Part shown: piece by piece, positions 50,774-63,272 of the stretch
How positions within the stretch are numbered: the first letter of the stretch is position 1
How the letters are laid out: each line of letters begins with the position of its first letter
NCBI GenBank assembly: GCA_900078375.1
Contig: FLQS01000006.1
Location: forward strand, 88,857-152,856
Direction: 5' to 3'
Length of the DNA stretch: 64,000 nucleotides
Source of the DNA: an uncultured Mycobacterium sp.
GTDB taxonomy: Bacteria > Actinomycetota > Actinomycetes > Mycobacteriales > Mycobacteriaceae
Made by a program: the position numbers and the translations under genes
Notes under the pieces: model-generated
Told to the model about the DNA's origin: nothing
Databases searched by the model: none
Seen by the model: only the letters and a program-made list of their open reading frames with translations

Positions 50774-53700
50774 CTATGGCTTGATCCGGATGGGCCCCGG
50801 TTTCCACAAACCGCTGCGGGTGGCCGTGCCCAGGTCGATCTTCGCGGGCTGGGCCTCGACGACCGTCTGGAACTGCCGTAGCGAGCCCCAGTCGCGGCCC
50901 CAGTCGTGCGACAGATACGTCGCCATGACATGGGCGCGTAGCAAAAGGTCGGTGATGCCGAGCAGGCCGCCGTTGCGGCCGTCCTCCCAGGTGTCGGTGT
51001 CCTGCTTCTTGGCCGTGTAGTCCGGGGTGATCCGGAACTTCGGCACCTCGGTGACCCCGTTGGCGTGCAGCACCGGCTGCTGGCACGGGAAGGCCAGGCC
51101 CACCGCCCAGTCCATCAGGACCGGCTGGGTGGAGCCGACGAACTCCTGCACCGACCGCAGTTCGGGGACCCGCGGCGGGGTCACCGCGAGCCAGTCGCCG
51201 GGGGTCAGGGACCGGTCGGTGGCCACGATCCGGACTGTGGTGGCGTCGGCGGGGATCTCGGAGCGGGCGAACCGCAGGTTGCGCCACGACGGAGCGGGGC
51301 CGAGGTCATACGGGCTCACTTGGCCGGCCGGCACCGGGGCGCCGTCCGGTCCCGCCCTGCCGTACTCCAGTTCCACGGTCTGGCCGTCGGTGAAGCCGTT
51401 GAGCACGCTGCGCCCGGCGATGGTGCCTGCCGCGGTGACGACGACCAGCGGGTGGCCGCTGTCGTTGGGTGGCAGCTGATACCAGGCCGAGTTCAGCGTG
51501 GCGTCCTGCTGCGGTCCGACGACGTAGCTGCCGGCCATCGCGACCCGCGCCGGGTCGAGGCCGTAGGGCAGCGGCACGGTCGAGCCGTTGATGCCAGGAG
51601 TGCCGAGGTTGATCGGCTGATCCCAGTCGTAATCAGTACCCGGCTGCGGGTTCGTCATCCGAATGGCTTCGGCGACAATATGTTCGGGAACACCGCTAGG
51701 GGTGAAGCCAACCGGGTTGGTGCCGCCCAGCGGCCCCAGCGGACCGTAATCCCCGGGCAGCGGGGTCAGGAATCCGGCGTTGGCATCCGGTTCGACCAGC
51801 ACGTCGTCGGCCAATCCGCAGCCGCCGGAGAACGATCGCAGATTGGCCCATGCGTTGGAGTAGGTCGGGTACTGGCGCACCACGCCCGCGGCCATCGAGC
51901 CGATGAACACCAGCACCATGAAGCCGGCGGCAAGCGGGATCGGTGCGGCCGTGACGGCCCGGGACAGCCGGCCCTCGCCGTGGTCGCGGGTGTTGAAGTG
52001 CAGCCAGACCGTGTAGATCGCCGACAGCGCGAACAGGGCGAAGAAGATTGTGCTGACGGTGATTCCACCGATACGAGGCATGGCGTTGTTGAAGGGCACA
52101 CCGTAGCTCGACACGTACCACCAGCCGTTGGTGGTGGCGAAGCACAGGGCCAGCAGGAAGAACACCGCGGTGACGACGGTCATCCGGTTGCGCGACCACC
52201 GCAGCACCTTCGGTGAGGCGAGCACCGTGGCCAGCGCTGCCATGGCCGCGCCGACCGCGGCGAACAGGCCGAAGTGGTGCACCCACTTGGTGGGGGTGAA
52301 CATCAGGAAGAACACCGTCGCGAAGATGACACCCATCAGCCGCCAGGCCGGTCCGCGGGCCACCCCGGGAACGCGCTTGCGGCGCAACATGATGAACATC
52401 GAGACGAACAGCGACAGCGCGGTGATCAGGAACCCGAATCGGCGGGACAGCGAGCCGTCCACGGTCGGCAGGATCAGGTAGTAGTAGCGCAGATTCTCGG
52501 TGTACCAGGCCTGGCTGGGCCCGATGTCGGTGCGAATTCTGGTCGCTTCTAGCACTGTTGCCAGAGTCTGGTCCGCGAAGACAACGGTCAAGATGATGGT
52601 GCCCGCAGCCAGCAGCGGCAGCACCAGCGGCCAGGTGCCCACCACAGCGCGGCGGCGCACCAGGATTCGCAGGATGGGCCGGCCACCGGCGATCAGCGCG
52701 GCGACCGCGATCAGACCGGTCGGCTGGATGCCGAGCGTGAACGCGGCGCTGACGATGGCCAGCGCGGCCGGCGTCAGCCGGCCGGAGATGACCGCGCGTT
52801 CGATGAGTACGTAGGTGATCAGGGCGCCGGTGGCGATCTGCCCTTCGGGACGCAGGCCGTTGTTGAACGGCATCCACGCCGCCATCAGCACCAGCCCGGC
52901 CGCCCACAGGGCGGGCCTGCTGGCGATCACCGCCGGGCCCAGTCGCGGCAGCACTTCACGGGACAGCAGCAGCCAGCACACCAGCGCACAGATCAAGTCC
53001 GGCAACCGCATCCAGATGCTGGCGTCGCTCACGTGGGTCATCAGCGCCAGCACGTTGTAGAACCAGCCGAACGGGTCTTCGGGGCTGCCGAACCAGCGGA
53101 AGTAGTTCGACATGTAGCCGGCGTGGTCGGCGACGCGGGCCATCTGCAGGATGTAGCCGTCGTCGGAGGAGTTGGCGCCCATCACGTGCCAGATCAGGAA
53201 ACCGGCCACCACGGTCACGTCGACCGCGGTGAACGTCCGCCAGCGCTGCGGGATCCACGCGTGCATGCGTCGTCCGTCGAGCCGGTCCAGTCGCCACAGC
53301 GCCAGCAGCGCGATCACGGTGGCGGTCATCGCCAGCAGCATCGCCGCCAGCTTCAAACCCGTTGGTGTGGTGGAGAACCGGGTGTCGATCGTCGCCGAGA
53401 AACTCAGCCCGGGCGGCGCCGGGCCGGTCAGGTCGGTGAAGACGCCGACGATCGCGGGCCGCAGGTTGGGATCGGCGAAGCCGCTGTGCATCTCCTTGCC
53501 GGTCGTGGGGTCGGTCAACCCGACGAAGGTGGCGAACGTCCCGTCCTTGTCGGAAGTGATCTCGATGCGCGAGCAGCCGTCAATGCGGGCCCGCGGGACG
53601 CTGGCGACCACGACATTGCGGTCGGTGATGTCGACGCGCTGGGTGCTCACGTTGACGAACAGCGAATTCAGCGCAGCCTCTTTGCCTTTCTGCGGCGCCA

Positions 53701-53980
53701 GTCCCAGCACCATGCCGCCTGCCGGTGGCATGGACCGGATCACTTCGCAGGGCACCGTCGCCGTCAGCGACACCGGCGCCTGAGAAATCAATGGGGATGT
53801 GACATTGCTCAGCTGACCGGCCTGTGGCCAATTCAACGTCGCGGTGGTCTGCTCCACCGGCAGCAGCGGGGTCAGCACCGAGAGCACGAAACCCACCAGC
53901 CCGGCGATCATGGCCACCCAGCGGGTGACCTTCACGTCGCGGGCCGAGTCGCGGGCATTGGCGGCGAGAGTCTGTGTCAT
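50774..53980 (-). CDS. embB: Arabinosyltransferase EmbB
   Basis: This 1,068-residue GT-C enzyme with about 13-15 membrane segments extends arabinogalactan arabinan with EmbA from decaprenyl-phosphoarabinose. The catalytic-loop DD is at residues 273-274 in [16 protein letters not shown]. The residue matching the M306 ethambutol hot spot is Met280 (methionine kept). The C-terminal carbohydrate-binding domain follows from about residue 700. The ATG overlaps the embA stop by 4 bases. No tight hairpin is seen after it. Confidence 0.96.
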   Translation of the reverse strand: MTQTLAANARDSARDVKVTRWVAMIAGLVGFVLSVLTPLLPVEQTTATLNWPQAGQLSNVTSPLISQAPVSLTATVPCEVIRSMPPAGGMVLGLAPQKGKEAALNSLFVNVSTQRVDITDRNVVVASVPRARIDGCSRIEITSDKDGTFATFVGLTDPTTGKEMHSGFADPNLRPAIVGVFTDLTGPAPPGLSFSATIDTRFSTTPTGLKLAAMLLAMTATVIALLALWRLDRLDGRRMHAWIPQRWRTFTAVDVTVVAGFLIWHVMGANSSDDGYILQMARVADHAGYMSNYFRWFGSPEDPFGWFYNVLALMTHVSDASIWMRLPDLICALVCWLLLSREVLPRLGPAVIASRPALWAAGLVLMAAWMPFNNGLRPEGQIATGALITYVLIERAVISGRLTPAALAIVSAAFTLGIQPTGLIAVAALIAGGRPILRILVRRRAVVGTWPLVLPLLAAGTIILTVVFADQTLATVLEATRIRTDIGPSQAWYTENLRYYYLILPTVDGSLSRRFGFLITALSLFVSMFIMLRRKRVPGVARGPAWRLMGVIFATVFFLMFTPTKWVHHFGLFAAVGAAMAALATVLASPKVLRWSRNRMTVVTAVFFLLALCFATTNGWWYVSSYGVPFNNAMPRIGGITVSTIFFALFALSAIYTVWLHFNTRDHGEGRLSRAVTAAPIPLAAGFMVLVFIGSMAAGVVRQYPTYSNAWANLRSFSGGCGLADDVLVEPDANAGFLTPLPGDYGPLGPLGGTNPVGFTPSGVPEHIVAEAIRMTNPQPGTDYDWDQPINLGTPGINGSTVPLPYGLDPARVAMAGSYVVGPQQDATLNSAWYQLPPNDSGHPLVVVTAAGTIAGRSVLNGFTDGQTVELEYGRAGPDGAPVPAGQVSPYDLGPAPSWRNLRFARSEIPADATTVRIVATDRSLTPGDWLAVTPPRVPELRSVQEFVGSTQPVLMDWAVGLAFPCQQPVLHANGVTEVPKFRITPDYTAKKQDTDTWEDGRNGGLLGITDLLLRAHVMATYLSHDWGRDWGSLRQFQTVVEAQPAKIDLGTATRSGLWKPGPIRIKP

Positions 53981-56900
53981 GGCAGTGCCCTGATGGGTCC
54001 GCTACGGCTCCAGCCGAATACCGTCTTGGTGCCCTGGTCGATGACGGCGTTGGGAGCCTGCGCCGACGGGACCAGGCGGATGTAGCGCTCGATGGCGCCC
54101 CAGTCGCGGTACCAGTCGCCGCTCAGATAGGTCGGGACGGTCGAGGTGGTCAGCAGGCCCTGGATGAACAGGAAAGGCCCACCGGCGCGGGCGGATAGCC
54201 ACATGTTGCTCGACACCACCACCTGCTTGAGGTTGGGCAGGATCCGGTACTCCGGGAGCTCGGCGACGCCGAGGTGTTCGGAGAACGGTCGCTGGCACGG
54301 GAAATTCGCGGCGGTGGCGATGTCCATCATCACCGGCGTCTGCGAGCCGAGGAATTGCTGGGCGGTCTGCAGTACCGGTACCCGTGGCGGGGTGAAGCCG
54401 AACCACTGGTCGGTGCTCAGGTTCGGGTCGTCGGCGACGATGCGCGCGACGTTGGCCTCCGGGGGTGCCCACGCCATCGGGAATCGCAGGTTCCGCCATG
54501 CCTTTTGGGCGATCACGTCGATGGGTTGCACCGAGTTGAGCGCCTGGAAACTGCCGTCGGGGCGCTGCACACCCCACTGCAGTTTGAGTGACTGCCCGTA
54601 GTTGAACTGGCCCTCTTCGTCGTAGAACCAGATCGCGCCGGCGGCTGCGACCGTGACCAGTGGGCGCTCCGGGGTGCGCGGGGGCAGCTGGTACCACGCC
54701 GAAGTCGCCTTGGCCGCAACGGTGTTCTCCTTGTAGCTGCCCATCACCGGCGTGGTCTTGGGGTCCAGTCCAAACGGCAGGAACACTCGCGAGCCGTTGA
54801 CGCCGACCGGTCCGTAACCGCCGCCGGTGCCGGCCGCGAAGGCGATGCCTGCGTTGGGCTTGTTGGGCGAGCCGTCGGAGTTGACGGTGCCCGGGTTGGC
54901 CACGAACGGTTCGGCCGGTTCGAGGGTGTCGCTGATCCCGTTGGGGGTGAAGCCAACCGGATTCTCGCCGCCGAGCGGACCGTACTGACCCCACTTCTGA
55001 CCTGAAACCGGTTGCAGCATACCGGCATTGGGATCAGGCTCGACAAGGATGGCGTCGGCCATCGCGCAGCTCGCGGACGACAGGCCGGACTTCAGTGCGG
55101 ACAGGTTGGCCGACGCGGTGGTGTAGACGGGGTAGCGCTGCGCGAAGGCCTTGGTCATCGAGCCCACCTCGAGCAGCACCATGATGAGCGCGACCACCAG
55201 CAGTGGGGTCGAGGCCAGTGCCCGGTTGCGCCCGGTGTTCTTGACCTCGGTGTGGCCGCTGTAATCCATCCGGAAGTGCAGCCAGCCCGCGATCAGGCCG
55301 GTGAGGATCGCCAGCACCAAGAACATGGTCGTCACGGGCTGGTGGGCGATGACCGGCTGACGGTCGAACCAGGGCACGCCGTAGCTGCCGACATAGAACC
55401 AGCCGTTGGTGCCCGAGGTTGCCCACGCCAGGACGAAGAGCAGTGCGGTGACATACAGGGCCAGGTTGCGTCGGTTGTGCAGGCCGACCCGGGCGAAGGT
55501 GAATGCGGTGACCGCGCCGAGCGCCCCGGCCAGTCCGGCGAACGCACCGAACTGGACGGCCCACTTGGTGGGGGTGAAGGTCAGCAGCAGCAGGCCGATC
55601 GCGGTACTGCCGATCAGCCGCCACACCGGTCCTCCTGCGACACCGGGCACATGGCCGCGGCGCAGCAGCACGGTCAGCATGCCGAACAGGCACAGCATCA
55701 TCACCAGCACGGCGAAGCGGCGGGTCAGCGAGCTCTCCACATTGTCTTCGACAGTGAGGAAGTAGTAGCGCAGGAAATCCTGGTACCAGGCGATCGTCGG
55801 CCCGACAACATATTTGATGCGGGCGGATTCGGCGACGGTCGCCAGTGTCTGGTCGCGGAAGACGACGACGAAGATGACCGACAGCGAGGCAGCCAGCGCG
55901 GCCAGCGGCGCCAGTAGGCCGTCGGTGCGGCGGCGCGCCTTGATCACCTTGGCGACGGCGCGCGATCCCACCAGTAGCGGGGCGAGCGCGATCAGCCCCT
56001 GCGGGGCGAGCGTCACGCTGAACACCGCGACGACGATCGCGACCGCGGCCGGAACCAGGCGGCGGGTGGCGATCGCGTTCTCCACCAGCATCCACGCCGC
56101 GAGTGCGCCGAAGGCGATCAGCGGCTCGGGCCGCAGCCCGTTGTTGAACGGGAACCACGCGGCCAGGAACACCGCGGCGGCGGTCCAGACCGTGACCCTG
56201 TTGAGCGCCAACCGCGTGCCCAGTCGCGGCAGCACACAGCGGCTCAGGATCAGCCAGGTGCCGATGCCGGCCGCGGTGGCGGGCAGCCGCATCCACACTC
56301 CGGCGGTGCTGATCGCCGCGAGGTGGGCGAGCACCGACTGATACCAGTCGAACGGCGCCTCGGTGGCCCCGAAGAAGCGGAAGTAGTTGGCGGTATAGCC
56401 GGCCGATCCGGACACCCGCGCGATGGTGAGGTTGTAGCCGTCGTCGGAGGAGATGGCACCGATGACATGCCAGACCAGTAGCCCGCCGATCACCCCGATA
56501 TCGGCCACCCAGGTGGACACCCCGACCCGAAGGAATCGGCGCCACGCCCCAGGCAGACGGCTCCGAATATCCCCAAGTCGCTTCGCTCCTGCCCGCCGGC
56601 CAGAACGCCTGTCGAGCAGGCCCAACGCGCAAACCGAAGCGATGACGCAGGCGATGCCCAGCACCATCACCACGATCTTCAGTGCGCTCGGGTGGGTGAT
56701 GAACCGGGTGTCGATGTCGACGCGCGCCGACAAGCCCGGTTGTGGGGCCACCTTCAGATCTGTGAAGATCCCGTCGATCGCGGGCTTCTTCTCGGGGGCC
56801 AGCGTGCCGGTAGCGCCTGGGATTCCGACGAAATCGGCCCCGACCCCGCCCGGGCCGGCCCAGATCCGCAGATCGCTGCAGCCGCCGGCAGCGATGGTCG

Positions 56901-57282
56901 GGCGTGGGGCGACCGCAGCCACGGTGTCCCGGAACGCGACGACGACGGTGGCGGCGCTGGCGCGCACGAAAAGGCCATTGCGGCTGGCGTCGATTCCCGC
57001 CGGAGGAATGGTCGAGAACACCAGCCCACCGTCGGTGGGCAGGGTCGCGATGGCCCGGCAGGGGATGGACACCTCGAGCGACTGCGGCGCGCCGGAGACC
57101 AGCGGCGCGGTGATGTCGCTCACCAGCCCGTCGGGTCCCGCTGCCTGCGGCCATTGGATGGTGGCCGTGGTCTGCGTGACCGGCAACAACGGTGCGATAC
57201 CGCAGAGCAGAACACCGAGGATTCCTGCCACTACCGCGACGAGCCGGGCGATCCGGGGGGAGTCGGCTCTGTCGGTCGGCAC
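53977..57282 (-). CDS. embA: Arabinosyltransferase EmbA
   Basis: This 1,101-residue paralogue of EmbB and EmbC forms a complex with EmbB. The catalytic-loop DD is at residues 280-281 ([15 protein letters not shown]). Multiple membrane segments and a C-terminal carbohydrate-binding domain are complete. A short segment near residues 227-235 ([11 protein letters not shown]) is encoded by an element nearly identical to one in glf. The GTG start is preceded by TAACAT (57296-57291) 8 bases away, hinting at its own promoter in the 76-base gap after embC. Confidence 0.95.
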   Translation of the reverse strand: MPTDRADSPRIARLVAVVAGILGVLLCGIAPLLPVTQTTATIQWPQAAGPDGLVSDITAPLVSGAPQSLEVSIPCRAIATLPTDGGLVFSTIPPAGIDASRNGLFVRASAATVVVAFRDTVAAVAPRPTIAAGGCSDLRIWAGPGGVGADFVGIPGATGTLAPEKKPAIDGIFTDLKVAPQPGLSARVDIDTRFITHPSALKIVVMVLGIACVIASVCALGLLDRRSGRRAGAKRLGDIRSRLPGAWRRFLRVGVSTWVADIGVIGGLLVWHVIGAISSDDGYNLTIARVSGSAGYTANYFRFFGATEAPFDWYQSVLAHLAAISTAGVWMRLPATAAGIGTWLILSRCVLPRLGTRLALNRVTVWTAAAVFLAAWFPFNNGLRPEPLIAFGALAAWMLVENAIATRRLVPAAVAIVVAVFSVTLAPQGLIALAPLLVGSRAVAKVIKARRRTDGLLAPLAALAASLSVIFVVVFRDQTLATVAESARIKYVVGPTIAWYQDFLRYYFLTVEDNVESSLTRRFAVLVMMLCLFGMLTVLLRRGHVPGVAGGPVWRLIGSTAIGLLLLTFTPTKWAVQFGAFAGLAGALGAVTAFTFARVGLHNRRNLALYVTALLFVLAWATSGTNGWFYVGSYGVPWFDRQPVIAHQPVTTMFLVLAILTGLIAGWLHFRMDYSGHTEVKNTGRNRALASTPLLVVALIMVLLEVGSMTKAFAQRYPVYTTASANLSALKSGLSSASCAMADAILVEPDPNAGMLQPVSGQKWGQYGPLGGENPVGFTPNGISDTLEPAEPFVANPGTVNSDGSPNKPNAGIAFAAGTGGGYGPVGVNGSRVFLPFGLDPKTTPVMGSYKENTVAAKATSAWYQLPPRTPERPLVTVAAAGAIWFYDEEGQFNYGQSLKLQWGVQRPDGSFQALNSVQPIDVIAQKAWRNLRFPMAWAPPEANVARIVADDPNLSTDQWFGFTPPRVPVLQTAQQFLGSQTPVMMDIATAANFPCQRPFSEHLGVAELPEYRILPNLKQVVVSSNMWLSARAGGPFLFIQGLLTTSTVPTYLSGDWYRDWGAIERYIRLVPSAQAPNAVIDQGTKTVFGWSRSGPIRALP
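56577..56599 (-). repeat. Short dispersed element inside embA
   Basis: This 23-base segment matches 18644-18666 inside glf at 22 of 23 positions. It is in frame within a cytoplasmic loop of EmbA. Confidence 0.7.
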
Positions 57283-57358
57283 GAGGCTCGATGTTAGGCG
57301 ACGAAGTTGAGTGGGTTCGGCAGGCCTGCGGGCGGTACGGCGATTCGAGACGCGATCG

Positions 57359-60300
57359 CTAGGTCGGCCGCAACGGAGCCGGGCTCCACAGCCCGCTCCG
57401 GGTGGCGGTGCCCAGATCCAGCCGGGCCGGCTGCGCGTCGGGGTAGAACGGGTTGAGCCGCTGCAGCGCGCCCCAGTCGCGGAACCAGTCGTTGCGCAGG
57501 TAGCTCGGCACGGAGGTCGCGCGGTACAGCAACTCGCTGATGCCGAGCGGGCCGCCGCCGATGTTGTCCATCACCGGCGAGTTCGCCTCAGCACCGAACC
57601 GGTCCGGCATGATCCGCCATTTCGGCGGCTCGATGACGCCGTATCGATGGCCGAACGGCCGCTGGCACGGGAACGCCAGTCCGACAAGCCAATCCAGCAG
57701 CACCGGATCTTGCGATCCGACAACGTCCTGCAGGGTGCGTAGCTTCGGGATGCGCGGTGGAGTCAGCGCGATCCAGTGCTGGGGGGACAAGTCGTCATCG
57801 GTGGCCACCAGCCGGATCATGGTGGCCGCGCGCGGGATCGCGGCCAGCGGCGCACGCAGGTTGCGCCACGCCGGTGCCGCCCCGGCATCGCCGAAGTTCA
57901 CTGAGCCGCCGGGCTTCCCGTCGGCTGCCTGCGCCTCCGTCGCCCACTGCACCTGGACTTCGTCCTGGTCAAAGCGGCCGGCCGCCGCCACCACCAGCAG
58001 CGGGGAGGACGCCCAGTCGGTGGGCAGCCGGTACCACGCCGAGCGCAGCACTGCGGGCTGCTGCACGCCGGCACGCCAGCTCCCCATCACCGGTGTGCGC
58101 GCCGGGTCCAGGCCATAGGGCAGCCGGGCGCGGGAACCGTTGACCCCGCCGACCGCGTCGGTGCCGCCCTCGGTTCCGGCCTCGCTGCTGGTGACGACGC
58201 CGTCGGTGTCGGCGAAGTTGCCGCCACCGGGAGGTTCGGACACCGGGTCGGCCGAGACGTCCGCGGGTATCCCGCCGGCGGTGAATCCTTCGGCCGTCGT
58301 CGCACCGAGAGCGTCGCCGACCGAGACCCCGGCGATCGGGGTGAGGATGCCGGCGTTGGGGTCCTCTTCGACCAGCACGTCGTCGGCCAGCCCGCACGTC
58401 TTACCGGTGAGTGCCAGCAGATTCGAGCGGCCGACCGACCACGCCGGCCACTGTTGAGTCATCCCAAGCGTCAGCGATCCCACTTCGAAGACCACCAGCA
58501 GCCAGGCCATGATCGCGAGCGGCGAGCCCACGATGCCCGACCACCAACGCGTCCGTTCCGTGGTGCCGTTGTCGTGGCCGGAGAAGTGGAACCATGCCGC
58601 CACCAGCAAGGTGAGGACGGTCAGCCCGAGCAATATCGTGGTGAAGCCGAAGTGCCACTCCGGGAACTGGTTTGACCACGGCACACCGAAGTTGGATACG
58701 TACCACCAGCCGTTGACGCTGGCGAACGACAGACCGGTGACGAACAGGACCGCGGCGGCGAAGAGCGCCCGGTTTCTTCGGGACCTCAGCACGTGCGCGG
58801 TGACCGCGACGGCGGCCAGCGCACCCAGCGAGCCGGCCAGTCCGGCGAACACCCCGAAGTGATGGGTCCACTTCGTCGGGGTGAACATCATCGCGATGAA
58901 CGAGATGATCGTGATCCCGATGATGCGCTTGCTCGGGCCTGCCGCGGTCCCGGGGATGTGGCCACGGCGCAGGATCATCGCCACCACGACTCCCAGCGCG
59001 GCCAACAGTGCCAGCACCGCGAACCGGCGGCTGATCGAGCCGTCGGGGCTGGCCATGAACAACCGCTCGTACCGGATGTGTTCGTCGAACCAGCTGAGGC
59101 TGGGCCCGACCGCCGACTTCAGCATGTTGGCCTGTACCTCGCCGACCAGGGTCTGGTCGCGGAAGATCAGGATGATCGTCACGGTCCCCGCGGCGAGGAT
59201 CGGGGCCAGCAGCGGTAGCAGGCCGAACTGGCGGGATCGGCGGTGCAGGATCGTGCGCAGCGGGCCGATCGCCACCAGCAGCGCGCCGATCGACGCGATG
59301 CCGGTCGGGCCGGAGAACAGCGTCAGCGCACCGATGATGCAGGCGAACGCGACGGGAAGTAGCCGACTGGTCGCCACGCCGCGTTCGACCGAGCACCAGG
59401 TCAGCAGGATGCCCAGGGCGATGATGGGTTCGGGCCGCAGGCCGTTGTCCAGAGGCAGCCAGAACACCAGGAACATGCCGGCGGCGGTCCAGATCGCGGC
59501 GCGGCTGGTCTTGACCGCGTGGCCCAACCGGGGGATCACCTCGCGGCTGATCAGCCACCAGCAGACCAGCGCCATCGCCAGTGTCGGCAGCCGCATCCAG
59601 ACGCTGGTGGTGGAGACGTGTGCCCACAGCGCGAGCAGGTCGTAGTACCAGCCGAATGGCGCCTCGGGCGTGCCGAACCAGCGGTAGTAGTTCGCCATGT
59701 AGCCGGCGTGCTCGGACACCCGGGCCATGGTGAGGATGTAGCCGTCGTCGGAGGTGTTGGCGCCGACGAAGTGCCACCAGGCCAGGACCGCGAACACCAC
59801 TCCGTCCAGGGCGCTCAGTGACCACCAGCGCGACGGCAGGAAGCGCCGCTGGCGCACTCCGTCGGCGCCGTCCAGAAGGTGCAGGGCAACCAGCGAGATG
59901 AGCGTCATCGCGACGCCGAGCACCATCGCGGCCATCTTCAGTGCCGTCGGAGCGCTGCTGTAGCGGGTGTCGATGGTGGCCGAGAGGCTCAACCCGGGCG
60001 GCGCAGGACCGGTCAGGTCGGTGAAGACGCCGACGATCTGAGGCCGGAAGTCGTAGCCGCTGCGCTCGCCCTTCAGCGGGGCGCCGGGGTCGTCGCTGTC
60101 GGGGCCCTGGGTCAGGCCGACGAACTCGGCGGTCACCCGATCGGCGTGGGCGATGAACGTGAGCTTCTGGCACGCCGGGCTGAGGACCTGCTTCAGTGGC
60201 GCGACGACGACCGGGGTGTTGCGGACCACGACGACGAGATCGTCGTTGGCGCGCTGGATCAGCAGACCGCGGTCGACGGCCTTGGGTGCCTGCTTGGGGA

Positions 60301-60616
60301 CCGTCGACAACAACACCGTCTTGGTGGGACTGTCCAGACCCGCGGCCGCGCTGCACGGTACGTCGATGGTCAAGTCAGTGGCCACGTAGCTGATCAGGGG
60401 CGCCGTGACGCTGTTGAGCACGCCGTTCTGGGGCCAGTTCAGCTGCGCGGTGGTCTGCTTGACCGGCAACAGCGGCGTCAGGATCGCCAGCGCGGCGCCC
60501 AGCAGGCCGGCGATGACGGCGACCAGACGGGCGGTCCGGTACTTGACCTGCAGGTCATCCTGGGCCCGCGTCTGTTCCACGGAGCTAGATGGTAATTGGC
60601 CGCTCGGGTGGTCCAT
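57359..60616 (-). CDS. embC: Arabinosyltransferase EmbC
   Basis: This 1,085-residue GT-C enzyme is mainly responsible for lipoarabinomannan arabinan. The catalytic-loop DD is at residues 290-291 ([21 protein letters not shown]). The C-terminal half is periplasmic and includes the carbohydrate-binding module. ATG lies 2 bases after the aftA stop, so the pair is cotranscribed. A 76-base gap separates it from embA. Confidence 0.96.
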   Translation of the reverse strand: MDHPSGQLPSSSVEQTRAQDDLQVKYRTARLVAVIAGLLGAALAILTPLLPVKQTTAQLNWPQNGVLNSVTAPLISYVATDLTIDVPCSAAAGLDSPTKTVLLSTVPKQAPKAVDRGLLIQRANDDLVVVVRNTPVVVAPLKQVLSPACQKLTFIAHADRVTAEFVGLTQGPDSDDPGAPLKGERSGYDFRPQIVGVFTDLTGPAPPGLSLSATIDTRYSSAPTALKMAAMVLGVAMTLISLVALHLLDGADGVRQRRFLPSRWWSLSALDGVVFAVLAWWHFVGANTSDDGYILTMARVSEHAGYMANYYRWFGTPEAPFGWYYDLLALWAHVSTTSVWMRLPTLAMALVCWWLISREVIPRLGHAVKTSRAAIWTAAGMFLVFWLPLDNGLRPEPIIALGILLTWCSVERGVATSRLLPVAFACIIGALTLFSGPTGIASIGALLVAIGPLRTILHRRSRQFGLLPLLAPILAAGTVTIILIFRDQTLVGEVQANMLKSAVGPSLSWFDEHIRYERLFMASPDGSISRRFAVLALLAALGVVVAMILRRGHIPGTAAGPSKRIIGITIISFIAMMFTPTKWTHHFGVFAGLAGSLGALAAVAVTAHVLRSRRNRALFAAAVLFVTGLSFASVNGWWYVSNFGVPWSNQFPEWHFGFTTILLGLTVLTLLVAAWFHFSGHDNGTTERTRWWSGIVGSPLAIMAWLLVVFEVGSLTLGMTQQWPAWSVGRSNLLALTGKTCGLADDVLVEEDPNAGILTPIAGVSVGDALGATTAEGFTAGGIPADVSADPVSEPPGGGNFADTDGVVTSSEAGTEGGTDAVGGVNGSRARLPYGLDPARTPVMGSWRAGVQQPAVLRSAWYRLPTDWASSPLLVVAAAGRFDQDEVQVQWATEAQAADGKPGGSVNFGDAGAAPAWRNLRAPLAAIPRAATMIRLVATDDDLSPQHWIALTPPRIPKLRTLQDVVGSQDPVLLDWLVGLAFPCQRPFGHRYGVIEPPKWRIMPDRFGAEANSPVMDNIGGGPLGISELLYRATSVPSYLRNDWFRDWGALQRLNPFYPDAQPARLDLGTATRSGLWSPAPLRPT

Positions 60617-60618
60617 CG

Positions 60619-62463
60619 CTATGGATTCCGGATGGCCAAGACGAACGGCCCGATGGTCTTGACGGTGAAGTGCGGCCCGCTGAACAGCTTGCCGTCGAAA
60701 TCGACGGTGTAGCGGCGCACGTTGGGCTGGTTCGGGTAGACGTCCTCGGCCAGTCGCAGCGAGTAGGTGTCATTGGCGCCGCGGCGCATGAGGAAGACGG
60801 TCGGCGGCGGCCAGGGCAGCGAGTCCAGCGCGTGGACCAGCTGGTCGGCGTTCTTCAGGTCAGCCCAGGATTCGATGGCCGCGGCCCGTTTGTCGAACTC
60901 GGCGAGGGGGTTGGCGTAGTGCGAGGTCAAGCCCTGGAACCCGTAGTACGGGTAGTACGACAGGAAGCTGTAGTCGGCGGTCAGCACAACGGTGTTCTCG
61001 CGGGGTTGGCCGGTGGCCTTCCGGATGGCGACGTCGAGTTCGGAGTAGTACTTCTCGGCGCCGGGCGGTCGACGATCGCCGCGCTGGCCGTAACCGTCGG
61101 TGTCGGTGTAGGCGACGGTCAGATCGGGCCGCAGCACGTCGGGGATGTCCTGGCTGAAACCGATGGCGCCGATCAGCCCGATCGCGGCGCCGACTCCGAT
61201 GACCTTGCGGTTCGTCCGAGTCGCGAGCGCCAGCGTGACCTCGATGAACCCGAACACCCCCGCCGCCGACAACAGCACGGTCAGCGTGGGCTGCAGGCGG
61301 AACGACAGCAGGGTGGTGCCGAGCAGGGTGGTCAGCATCGACAGCGCCGACCAGGCGTAGACGGTCAGCACCCCGATGCCGAGCGCGGCCGCCCGTGTGG
61401 ATGTACGTGCCCGCCACACCAACCACAGCGTCCCGAGCATGCAGAGTGCCCCGAGCAATGAGAACTGCAGCATCGGGAACGTCAGAACTGCGCCGTCGGC
61501 GGGCAGGTAGTGCTGGGCGCTGCCGGTGCCGCTCATCGGGTGGCGGATGGCCTGCAACAGGAACGGCAGCCAGGTGATGGCACCGATGGCCGCGGTGATG
61601 ACGGCGGCGACCACCAGTCGAAGCAGTGGTTCGATGCTGCGCCGCGCGATCGCGACGACGATGCCCATCACGCCCACGGTGAAGGCGGCATAGCCGAACA
61701 GCAGTGTGTAGAAGGTGGCGGAGACGCCGAGGAACAGCCCGACGCCGGCGACCGCCGCCCAACCCCCTTGCCTTGTCTTGCCGCGCAGACCGGACCACGC
61801 CAGCACCAGTACCGGTGGGATGAGGACGGTGATGATGGCGGCGTAGGGCTCAGGCGAGCTGTAGGCCAGGGTCACCGCGGTGGTGGCGACGGTGACGATC
61901 AGCGCATATTCGAACCGGATGAGCGCCGACCACAGCGCCATCGCCAGCACCACGGCGATCGCGATGGAGACGATGGCCCACGGCTTGAACATCTCCCAGG
62001 CCGGCGTGCCGGTCAGGGCGGCGGCCCGGCCGCCGAGCCAGAACCACCCGGCCGGGTAGAACGGCGGCAGGCCGGTGTAGGTCATGTCGTGCAGTGCCGG
62101 GCTCTCGGCGAGCCGGGTGAGGTATTCGGTGCGGAACTGCTGATCGACCGAGATGCCGAAGAGGTAGAGCCGGCTGGCGCCCAGCGGCATCCCGAGGGTG
62201 ACCACCGTGAATGCCGAGAGGAACACCGCGGCGGCAATGCGCGCCAGCCACTGGTGTCCTCTGCGCCAGACGAATCCCGTTCCCAGCAGCAAGACCAGGC
62301 AGCCGACCTGTCCGACAGTGGTCAGCGCGTGCAGTTGGTTCGACGACGGGAACGCCGGCCACTGGACCCGGGAGATCGCGATCAACGCGATCACCGAAAC
62401 CGCCACGGCCACGGCAACTGCCGCGATCATCTGGCCCGCGGTGGCCAGTACGCTCCTGCCCAC
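60619..62463 (-). CDS. aftA: Arabinofuranosyltransferase AftA
   Basis: This 614-residue GT-C enzyme adds the first arabinofuranosyl residues to galactan. It has about eleven membrane segments and a soluble C-terminal domain with blocks such as [21 protein letters not shown] and [14 protein letters not shown], as in the family. The GTG start follows CAGGGACCG; the stop of dprE2 is 10 bases upstream. It stands between dprE2 and embC as in M. tuberculosis (Rv3792). Confidence 0.92.
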   Translation of the reverse strand: MGRSVLATAGQMIAAVAVAVAVSVIALIAISRVQWPAFPSSNQLHALTTVGQVGCLVLLLGTGFVWRRGHQWLARIAAAVFLSAFTVVTLGMPLGASRLYLFGISVDQQFRTEYLTRLAESPALHDMTYTGLPPFYPAGWFWLGGRAAALTGTPAWEMFKPWAIVSIAIAVVLAMALWSALIRFEYALIVTVATTAVTLAYSSPEPYAAIITVLIPPVLVLAWSGLRGKTRQGGWAAVAGVGLFLGVSATFYTLLFGYAAFTVGVMGIVVAIARRSIEPLLRLVVAAVITAAIGAITWLPFLLQAIRHPMSGTGSAQHYLPADGAVLTFPMLQFSLLGALCMLGTLWLVWRARTSTRAAALGIGVLTVYAWSALSMLTTLLGTTLLSFRLQPTLTVLLSAAGVFGFIEVTLALATRTNRKVIGVGAAIGLIGAIGFSQDIPDVLRPDLTVAYTDTDGYGQRGDRRPPGAEKYYSELDVAIRKATGQPRENTVVLTADYSFLSYYPYYGFQGLTSHYANPLAEFDKRAAAIESWADLKNADQLVHALDSLPWPPPTVFLMRRGANDTYSLRLAEDVYPNQPNVRRYTVDFDGKLFSGPHFTVKTIGPFVLAIRNP

Positions 62464-62472
62464 CGGTCCCTG

Positions 62473-63252
62473 CTAAATCGGAAGCTTGCGGAAGATGGGT
62501 CGCGGAATGTGTCGCAGCACCGACATCAACACCCGGACCTGCCCGGGCGCCCACACCAGGTCTTTGCCCTTGGCCGCGGAGGCCACGGCCAATTCGGCGA
62601 CGTCTTCTTTGTTCACGGTGAACGGCGCCTCTTTGGCGCCAGTGGCCTTCCAGTGCTCCAAGGTGGTGGTGGTGCGCACCTGGCCTGGCCGGATGACCAG
62701 CACGTGAACCCCGAACTCGCGCAACGCCTCCCCGAGGCCGAGGTAGAAGCCGTCCAAGCCGGCCTTGGTCGATCCGTAGACGAAGTTGTTGCGGCGCACC
62801 CGCTCGCCGGCCACCGATGACATGGCGATGATCTGCCCGAAGCCTTGCGCGCGCATCTTCTCGCCGATCAGCACGCCCACCGAGACGGCGGCGGTGTAGT
62901 TGATCTGGGCGCTCAGTACGGCCTTGGCCTGGTTCTGCCAGAGCTCTTCGGCATCGCCGAGGATGCCGAACGCGACGATCGCCACGTCGACATCGCCCTT
63001 GGCCCATGCGGATTCAATGACGGCCGGGTGGCTTGCGGTGTCGAGGGCATCGAAGTCGAGGTATTCGACCGACTTGGCGCCGGCGGTCTCCAGCTGGGCG
63101 ATGGCGGCGTCGCGTTTGGGTGCGTTCGGCAGATCAGCCAGGATGACCCGGGCCTTGGCATTGCGCAGATAGCGCTCGACGATGGCCAGGCCGATCTCGG
63201 AGGTTCCGCCTAGCAGCAGGATGGTTTGTGGATTGCCAGTGGCGTCGATCAT
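62473..63252 (-). CDS. dprE2: Decaprenylphosphoryl-2-keto-ribose reductase DprE2
   Basis: This 259-residue SDR reduces decaprenylphosphoryl-2-keto-ribose, made by DprE1, to decaprenyl-phosphoarabinose with NADH. It has the cofactor loop GGTSEIGLA, catalytic serine region [10 protein letters not shown], and YGSTK (Tyr-x3-Lys), and ends [10 protein letters not shown]. Five residues longer than the M. tuberculosis enzyme. ATG at 63252 is chosen because [17 protein letters not shown] is the normal N-terminus; the frame is open 99 bases further upstream. It is 20 bases after dprE1. Confidence 0.95.
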   Translation of the reverse strand: MIDATGNPQTILLLGGTSEIGLAIVERYLRNAKARVILADLPNAPKRDAAIAQLETAGAKSVEYLDFDALDTASHPAVIESAWAKGDVDVAIVAFGILGDAEELWQNQAKAVLSAQINYTAAVSVGVLIGEKMRAQGFGQIIAMSSVAGERVRRNNFVYGSTKAGLDGFYLGLGEALREFGVHVLVIRPGQVRTTTTLEHWKATGAKEAPFTVNKEDVAELAVASAAKGKDLVWAPGQVRVLMSVLRHIPRPIFRKLPI

Positions 63253-63272
63253 GGTTGGTGGGGGATGCCTTT

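Noticed and set aside
53141..53143. Ethambutol-resistance change at the EmbB M306 position
   Set aside because: The equivalent residue (Met280) is methionine, as in susceptible enzymes; the neighbouring Gln279 is probably species background.
56453..57310. Long antisense open frames opposite embA and the other emb genes
   Set aside because: They are frame shadows caused by high GC; the sense proteins are full length and conserved.
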